Of a stretch of 11,197 nt of DNA, positions 7,300 to 11,197 are shown one piece after another. The stretch comes from Bdellovibrionales bacterium (GTDB taxonomy: Bacteria; Bdellovibrionota; Bdellovibrionia; Bdellovibrionales; UBA1609). The stretch is taken from assembly GCA_020435185.1 (NCBI GenBank), contig JAGRAA010000145.1, positions 1-11,197 of the forward strand. Reading direction: 5' to 3'. The notes beneath the pieces were generated by a model. It ran no database searches. It saw only the letters and a list, made by a program, of their open reading frames with translations, and was not told where the DNA came from. Position numbers and translations under genes: made by a program. The first letter of the stretch is position 1. Every line of letters starts with the position of its first letter.

Positions 7300-8991
7300 C
7301 TACTCGTCAAAAGAGTTCAGAGTAGGTTGTAGGAATTGTAAATTATCTAACGTTGACTCAGGTAGAGAGTCAGTCAACCGAGGCATGGGCCGAGGAGGAC
7401 GCGGTGGTTCTGGTCTTGGTCCTGGCATAGGCCGTGGTTCTGGTCTAGGCATAGGACGCGGCGGTTCTGGTCTAGGCATAGGACGCGGCAGTTCCGGCAT
7501 AGGCATAGGACGCGGCGGTTCCGGCATAGGCATAGGACGCGGTGGTTCTGGTCTAGGCATAGGACGCGGTGGTTCCGGCATAGGCATGGGACGCGGTGGT
7601 TCTGGTCTAGGCATAGGACGCGGTGGTTCTGGTCTAGGCATAGGACGCGGTGGTTCCGGCATAGGGCGAGGCCTTACATCAGGGACACATCGTTGTCTTC
7701 TTGGATCCCAATGGCTTCCAATTCCACATTGCCTTGGTCTATCTCTTCTTACGCAACGTTGTTCTCTTGGATTCCAAACGCTGCCATCTCGACAAAGTCT
7801 TTGATTGTCATCTCTCCATACACATCGTTGTCTTCTTGGATCCCAATATCGGCCGACTCCACAAGCGGGAGTGTTTCTCTCACATCTCCTGCCATTCCAA
7901 AACTCGTCGCGTCCACATCGAGTGCGATTAGGTACGCAGCGGTCTCTTGCGTAGTCATAATGAGTTCCTATTCGGCAACTGCGATCTCTCCACACAGGGA
8001 CACACATTCTCAAAACGTAGGAGTATCTCTCTCCGATTCCACAATAGTAACCTGTGGGAAGGCAGCGATCATAGTAGTTGTCCCAGCGTGAGTTAATGGG
8101 ACATCGTGGATAACCTCTTACAACACATCGATTTAGAAATTGATCATAATATTGGTTGGGTCCACAGTAAGTTCCTCTGGGAGGAGCGGGATAGGGAAGA
8201 CATCGATTCAACTCAGAATCATAATAAGTGTCTCCAATACAATTTTGTCCGTAAGGGACACAATAGCCCTTTTCGTGATCATAGTAATAGTCACTTGGGC
8301 AGGTCGTTCTGTCATCATCAGAGACATCCTCTGGAGAGACTATAATTCTAAATTGACGATAGTTATCGGAGTATCCACTTTCGTCTCCTCGATAGCCGAT
8401 CTTTGCTATGAACTCATAGGTTCCAGCAGACCATGGAGTTCCTGAAATTTCTATTTCTTCAGTTCTTCGGTTGAACTCATAGGTGATTCCGGGGGGAGTT
8501 TCTCCAGAGACAATTCCTCCTTCAATGAGCTCTTCGCGGTCTATTCCGATAGACTCGTGAAAATACTCATTTTCACTGGCCACAAAAATAGGTTCGGTGG
8601 TTTTATATTTTGGATAGTAAGCGGATTCATCATCTTTTGAATGATAGCAGACTTGCTCGCTAGCGGTGTTTTGAAAGGCATCTTGTGCCGTGAGAATAAA
8701 ACACCAACGACCCGTAAATTGAGGTGTTCCGTAAATAAGTAATGACTCAGAGGAGCTGTCTTCTATGTTTAATCCTTGTGGGATTTGAGCAGAGTCATAG
8801 TTCCAGGTGATGGGTTCACGATAATCACCTTCTAAGATTGCCTCCGTTTCGGCATATTGCCCAAAAGAAAGATCTAACTCTTGGTTGTCGATTGTGATTT
8901 GAAAATTTGCTTCTGGTGTAAGCGTTTGTGCCCATAGGCTTGGATTGAATAAGAGCCAACAAAGGCTCCAAAACAATAAGTATCCCCTCAT
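7300..8991 (-). CDS. Secreted Ig-like / cysteine-repeat / proline-rich repeat protein (unrecognised)
   Basis: 563-residue exported protein of no family I can name. A signal peptide covers 1-21 (hydrophobic to NPSLWA, cut before QTL). Two Ig-like domains resembling the bacterial putative-Ig (He_PIG) pattern follow at about 30-116 (PQGL ... IYGTP ... TG) and 130-220 (PPGI ... ISGTP ... AGTYEF). Residues 231-436 hold ten modules of pattern C-x(5)-[YW]-[DN]-x(5)-R-C-[VL], about 20 residues apart and each with two cysteines. One (359-370) is shortened. Residues 438-538 are Pro/Arg/Glu/Met repeats of nine residues, and a short acidic end follows. The ATG at 8991 is chosen because AGGGGG lies six bases upstream and the signal peptide starts there; the GTG at 9024 would add 11 residues before it. 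No membrane anchor is seen. Probably periplasmic or surface-exposed, with disulfide-bonded modules. Confidence 0.8.
   Translation of the reverse strand: MRGYLLFWSLCWLLFNPSLWAQTLTPEANFQITIDNQELDLSFGQYAETEAILEGDYREPITWNYDSAQIPQGLNIEDSSSESLLIYGTPQFTGRWCFILTAQDAFQNTASEQVCYHSKDDESAYYPKYKTTEPIFVASENEYFHESIGIDREELIEGGIVSGETPPGITYEFNRRTEEIEISGTPWSAGTYEFIAKIGYRGDESGYSDNYRQFRIIVSPEDVSDDDRTTCPSDYYYDHEKGYCVPYGQNCIGDTYYDSELNRCLPYPAPPRGTYCGPNQYYDQFLNRCVVRGYPRCPINSRWDNYYDRCLPTGYYCGIGERYSYVLRMCVPVWRDRSCRIGTHYDYARDRCVPNRTRCGRDEFWNGRRCERNTPACGVGRYWDPRRQRCVWRDDNQRLCRDGSVWNPREQRCVRRDRPRQCGIGSHWDPRRQRCVPDVRPRPMPEPPRPMPRPEPPRPMPRPEPPRPMPMPEPPRPMPRPEPPRPMPMPEPPRPMPMPELPRPMPRPEPPRPMPRPEPRPMPGPRPEPPRPPRPMPRLTDSLPESTLDNLQFLQPTLNSFDE
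7378..7680 (-). repeat. 27-base tandem repeat (minisatellite) encoding the proline-rich tail
   Basis: Nine adjacent units occupy 7424-7663: one of 24 bases (7424-7447), then eight of exactly 27 starting at 7448, 7475, 7502, 7529, 7556, 7583, 7610 and 7637. Degenerate units continue on both sides. Two alternating endings occur, GGTTCTGGTCTA and GGTTCCGGCATA on the + strand, which encode the PRP and PMP versions. One unit carries a single-base change giving Leu for Pro. Every unit is a multiple of three, so copy-number change keeps the frame. Confidence 0.9.
7684..8301 (-). repeat. Ten-copy cysteine module array
   Basis: Coding repeat of about 60-75 bases per unit. Most copies have diverged, but the second-last well-formed copy and the last share an identical 28-base stretch (7685-7712 and 7820-7847), coding WDPRRQRCV in both. 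The C-terminal modules therefore duplicated recently, while the N-terminal ones (Tyr-rich, few Arg) are older. Confidence 0.8.
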
Positions 8992-8997
8992 AGATTT

Positions 8998-9003
8998 CCC
9001 CCT
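8998..9003 (-). promoter_or_regulatory. Ribosome binding site that sets the repeat-protein start
   Basis: AGGGGG on the minus strand, six bases before ATG at 8991. It lies inside the longer reading frame that would start at GTG 9024, which supports the internal ATG as the true start. Confidence 0.75.
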
Positions 9004-9237
9004 AAATGTTGTTTTGACACGCACATATTAAGCAAACAGTAGGCCAAGCGATCGGAGCCACTTCGTCCTTTTTGAGTGGTCAGAGCCCGATAAATTGCAT
9101 TTAGTTCTAGTATTGTGGTTCAGCGGGACAAATAAGCCGGTGTCGAAGAGAACCTTGCGGGGTGTTAAAATGCCGATGCTTTTGGTAAATATTTTAAATC
9201 AAATACAGAAAATCCGGTTAGGATTCAGTCAAGTCTA

Positions 9238-9272
9238 AGGAGTCGGGTTTGATAAGCACAGGCTTTGCATAA
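9238..9272 (+). promoter_or_regulatory. Possible leader mini-ORF ahead of the 9282 gene
   Basis: AGGAG (9238-9242), six bases, then TTG at 9249 opens seven codons (MISTGFA) ending in TAA at 9270-9272, nine bases before the ATG at 9282 and in the same frame. The main ATG has only a weak AAAGA upstream, so ribosomes may load at the leader and restart. It could also be chance, since TTG is a rare start. Confidence 0.25.
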
Positions 9273-9281
9273 AGACCAAAT

Positions 9282-10136
9282 ATGCGAATTCTTTTTTTTT
9301 CTCTTATATATTTATTCATGGGTTTGTCACCGGCTGTGGCCAGTCAATGCATTGAGTATTTAGGTCAACCTCCTCGTGTTGTTCGTCCCATCGATGTGGC
9401 CGTGGCCTACAAAAAGGAATTTAGAGCTTCTTATGTTAGGTTAGCCGAAGCTTTCAATCATACCTCGAATAATGTTTTAACATTTATTCATGCTCGTGAA
9501 AATGGTGAACCCATTGCTATGATTTACAATGGAAAAATAGCTTTTATCAAGATTCTCGAAGCTCGCGAGAGACTGAAGACCTCTTTATCGCTTTTGGCGA
9601 TTGAATCAGACTATGCTCCTTCTACGGCACTGACATTAGATTCGTTAAAGTTGCCAAGAGATATTTATGTTTCTTCTCGAGTTTTCTATAATGAGAAGGC
9701 TCTTATAGAAAATCCCTTGTATAAATTGGTGCAAGAGGCAAATGATCCTCATCGTCCTCCTGTGCCTTTAAGACCCAATCAATGGAACGATCTTTTTCGT
9801 GAATTTATAAGATCGAGCGATCAAATTCATATTAAAGTCCCAGTAGGGATTGTCCCTGTGGAGCCCACTCGTACTCGTTTGTGGATGAGTCGAATGATTT
9901 CTCTATTGGGAGGCTTGGCGAGTATAGTTATGGGTCATGTGGTCTATGGAGTGGATCTTAATTTAACCCAGGGTTTTTTCTTTTATGAGATCGCATTACC
10001 TTCTATGGCCTATGGTTTGATAGGAGGGACGAGCACCTACCTTACGACACGCTACGTTCTTAAATTTCCTGAAAATTGGTGGCGAGGAATGATGGATCGT
10101 CGCTGGCTCAAACAGACCGATCCAGACTTCTTATAG
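9282..10136 (+). CDS. Exported membrane protein of unknown function
   Basis: 284 residues; I do not recognise the family. The N-terminus is a signal peptide (MRILFFSLIYLFMGLSPAVA, likely cut after AVA near residue 20). A soluble part of about 180 residues follows, rich in Arg/Lys/Glu helices (about 40-110) and containing a Pro-rich stretch NDPHRPPVPLRPNQW. Two hydrophobic segments near the C-terminus (about 207-227 and 235-258) suggest a helical hairpin in the inner membrane, followed by a short charged tail rich in Trp and Arg. The topology predicted by eye is a periplasmic body anchored by the C-terminal hairpin. There is no catalytic motif I can identify. An in-frame TAA at 9270 fixes ATG 9282 as the first possible ATG start. 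It is divergent from the repeat-protein gene, so the two may share regulation, but nothing shows this. Confidence 0.7.
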   Translation: MRILFFSLIYLFMGLSPAVASQCIEYLGQPPRVVRPIDVAVAYKKEFRASYVRLAEAFNHTSNNVLTFIHARENGEPIAMIYNGKIAFIKILEARERLKTSLSLLAIESDYAPSTALTLDSLKLPRDIYVSSRVFYNEKALIENPLYKLVQEANDPHRPPVPLRPNQWNDLFREFIRSSDQIHIKVPVGIVPVEPTRTRLWMSRMISLLGGLASIVMGHVVYGVDLNLTQGFFFYEIALPSMAYGLIGGTSTYLTTRYVLKFPENWWRGMMDRRWLKQTDPDFL

Positions 10137-10167
10137 GGGTGATCCTTTTTCATTCTTAGGATAGCGG

Positions 10168-10196
10168 TTGATTAAATGGCCTTAAATCAGTAACTT
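10168..10196 (+). promoter_or_regulatory. Candidate sigma70 promoter of the SDR operon
   Basis: TTGATT (10168-10173), 17 bases, TAACTT (10191-10196). This would give a leader of about 24 bases before ATG 10226, which is preceded by AGGAG at 10216-10220. The -35 is good and the -10 is moderate. Confidence 0.45.
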
Positions 10197-10225
10197 TAAT
10201 TTTTGCACAAATTTTAGGAGAGAAA

Positions 10226-10996
10226 ATGCCTTTTGATTTTACCCAAAGAAAAGCTTTAGTTTGTGGCGCCTCGCAAGGGATTGGTCGGGCGGTATCCCAT
10301 CTGCTCGCATCAGGAGGTGCACAGGTTACGGTGGTAGCTCGAAGAGAAGATGTTTTGCAAAGTCTTATTCAAGAGCTTCCTGGAGAAGGTCATGATTTTA
10401 TCGCTGTCGATTTATCGGATACCGAAGAGCTTAAGAATATTTTGACGATTAAAGATATGGATTACGATATATTAGTTTGCAATGCCGGTGGTCCTCCTGC
10501 TGGACCCATTAGTACCGCTCATGAAGAAGATTATTTAACGGCTTTTAAAACTCATGTGATTGCAAATTCTATTTTGTTTCAAGCGGTGTTTCCTCATATG
10601 AAGCAAAATGAGTTTGGTCGAGTGATTAATATTATTTCGACTTCAGTAAAAGCTCCTATCCCTAACTTAGGAGTCTCTAATACGATCCGTGCCGCCGTGG
10701 CGAGTTGGGCAAAAACCTTATCTTTAGAGGTGGGGGAATATAATATTACAGTAAACAACGTATTGCCTGGATATACTGAGACACCAAGACTAGAGGCCTT
10801 ACTTAAAAAAGCCAGTGAGCGCTCTGGAGAGTCTGTCGAAGAGACGGCTTCTTCTTGGAAGGGTAAGGTTCCTCTTAAAAGATTTGCTAGTGCTGAAGAA
10901 GTTGCTCACGGTGTTGTGTTTTTAGCTTCTCAACAGGCCGGTTATATCAGTGGGATTAATCTTCCTGTAGATGGCGGAAGGACGGCTAGCCTATGA
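10226..10996 (+). CDS. SDR-family oxidoreductase, 3-oxoacyl-ACP-reductase-like, with atypical active site
   Basis: 256 residues, the normal length for a classical short-chain dehydrogenase. The nucleotide-binding Gly motif is GASQGIG (14-20). Arg39-Arg40 after the second strand suggest NADPH. NAG is at 86-88 and the candidate catalytic Ser at 138 or 140. The usual Tyr-x-x-x-Lys pair is replaced by Ser151-N-T-I-Arg155. The C-terminal part shows PGYTETPR and GINLPVDGG, as in FabG-like enzymes. A known subgroup of BKR-like SDRs has this same SNxxR replacement, so it is not a random mutation, but its reaction is unknown to me. The start is supported by AGGAG five bases upstream. It overlaps the next gene by four bases, so the two are an operon and probably act in one pathway. 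Confidence 0.9.
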   Translation: MPFDFTQRKALVCGASQGIGRAVSHLLASGGAQVTVVARREDVLQSLIQELPGEGHDFIAVDLSDTEELKNILTIKDMDYDILVCNAGGPPAGPISTAHEEDYLTAFKTHVIANSILFQAVFPHMKQNEFGRVINIISTSVKAPIPNLGVSNTIRAAVASWAKTLSLEVGEYNITVNNVLPGYTETPRLEALLKKASERSGESVEETASSWKGKVPLKRFASAEEVAHGVVFLASQQAGYISGINLPVDGGRTASL

Positions 10997-11197
10997 AGTT
11001 CGACGTTTTCTTTTCAATTTGTCAAACCCCCGTTGACGGTCACACTCCTTCAGAAAGACAAATGTTTCTTAACTTTTTTGATCAAGTGGTGTTAGCCGAT
11101 GAATTAGGTTACGAAACGGCTTGGGTGGCTGAAACACATTTGTCTTGTCAAATTCAAAAACAAAATCCGGGAGCGGTTATTCCTCAATTTCAAGGTG
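10993..11197 (+). CDS. LLM-class flavin-dependent oxidoreductase (3' end outside window)
   Basis: The first 68 residues of a luciferase-like monooxygenase-type enzyme. The start MKFDVFFSICQTP is the first strand of the TIM barrel. The stretch FFDQVVLADELGYETAWVAETH is the family's characteristic first helix plus second strand, as in bacterial luciferase-like and F420/FMN-dependent enzymes. ATG overlaps the SDR stop (ATGA), and GGAAGGA lies ten bases upstream inside the SDR gene, so translation is likely coupled. Cofactor (FMN or F420) and substrate cannot be judged from this fragment. Pairing with an SDR suggests oxidation or reduction of a small organic substrate. Confidence 0.8.
   Translation, partial: MKFDVFFSICQTPVDGHTPSERQMFLNFFDQVVLADELGYETAWVAETHLSCQIQKQNPGAVIPQFQG

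Larger units (their letters stand above)
8992..9281. other. Divergent intergenic region, 290 bases
   Basis: It separates the minus-strand repeat-protein gene from the plus-strand 9282 gene and must hold promoters for both. I find no convincing -35/-10 pair, no strong hairpin, no tRNA and no riboswitch I recognise. The only signals are AGGGGG at 8998-9003 (minus strand) and AGGAG at 9238-9242 (plus strand), both described separately. Confidence 0.5.

Noticed and set aside
7424..7663. CRISPR array
   Set aside because: Units are contiguous with no unique spacers, and they encode a continuous repeat in frame.
7232..7804. Plus-strand Gly-rich reading frame of 190 codons (GRGGSG-type repeats)
   Set aside because: It is the antisense of the proline-rich repeat. 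The minus-strand frame has a signal peptide, a ribosome site and structured domains; this one has none.
7693..8445. Several plus-strand open frames (7693-8091, 8106-8345, 8140-8445)
   Set aside because: All lie antisense to the Cys-repeat and Ig-like coding region, with Ser/Ile-rich low-complexity translations and no ribosome sites; shadows.
8992..9024. GTG start at 9024 for the repeat protein
   Set aside because: It would put charged residues before the signal peptide and place the AGGGGG ribosome site inside the gene; ATG 8991 fits better.
9115..9155. GGTTC ... GAACC pairing as a structured RNA in the divergent region
   Set aside because: A five-base stem over a 28-base loop is expected by chance, and no known riboswitch core is visible.
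10142..10162. Hairpin ATCCT/AGGAT as terminator after the 9282 gene
   Set aside because: Only five base pairs, an 11-base loop and no U-run after the stem.

Overview
The window looks like chromosomal DNA from a moderately AT-rich Gram-negative bacterium. My own counts give about 44% G+C over bases 1141-1380 and about 30% over 3721-3960. An ImuC-type DnaE2 polymerase, a fused MFS/spermidine-synthase-like membrane protein, and secreted proteins with Ig-like and Cys/Pro-rich repeats together fit Bdellovibrionota or a related deltaproteobacterial-type lineage. That placement is inference from gene content; there is no rRNA or other marker gene here.

Layout. Bases 1-3214 (+) hold the error-prone polymerase DnaE2/ImuC, whose N-terminus is cut by the window edge. 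Bases 3313-4002 (+) hold a compact RelE/HigB-type toxin and XRE antitoxin cassette, toxin first, with its own promoter and an inverted repeat over that promoter. It is AT-richer than its neighbours and looks acquired. Bases 4145-8991 (-) hold two genes in the same direction. The upstream one is a secreted protein with two Ig-like domains, ten two-cysteine repeats and a Pro/Arg/Glu tail encoded by a 27-base tandem repeat. The downstream one is a 1032-residue membrane protein made of a duplicated transmembrane half, a spermidine-synthase-like domain and a helical C-terminus. A perfect 10-bp hairpin lies between them.

A 290-base divergent intergenic region follows. Next come an unrecognised 284-residue exported membrane protein (9282-10136, +), then an SDR oxidoreductase with a degenerate active site (10226-10996, +). 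The SDR overlaps by four bases the start of a luciferase-like flavin-dependent oxidoreductase that runs off the window.

Functionally there are four units: mutagenic repair synthesis, a toxin-antitoxin cassette, a surface or envelope pair (repeat protein plus membrane enzyme-like protein), and a small redox operon. The least familiar part is the repeat protein and its neighbours at 4.1-10.1 kb. The toxin-antitoxin cassette is the clearest self-contained system, but its type is already known.
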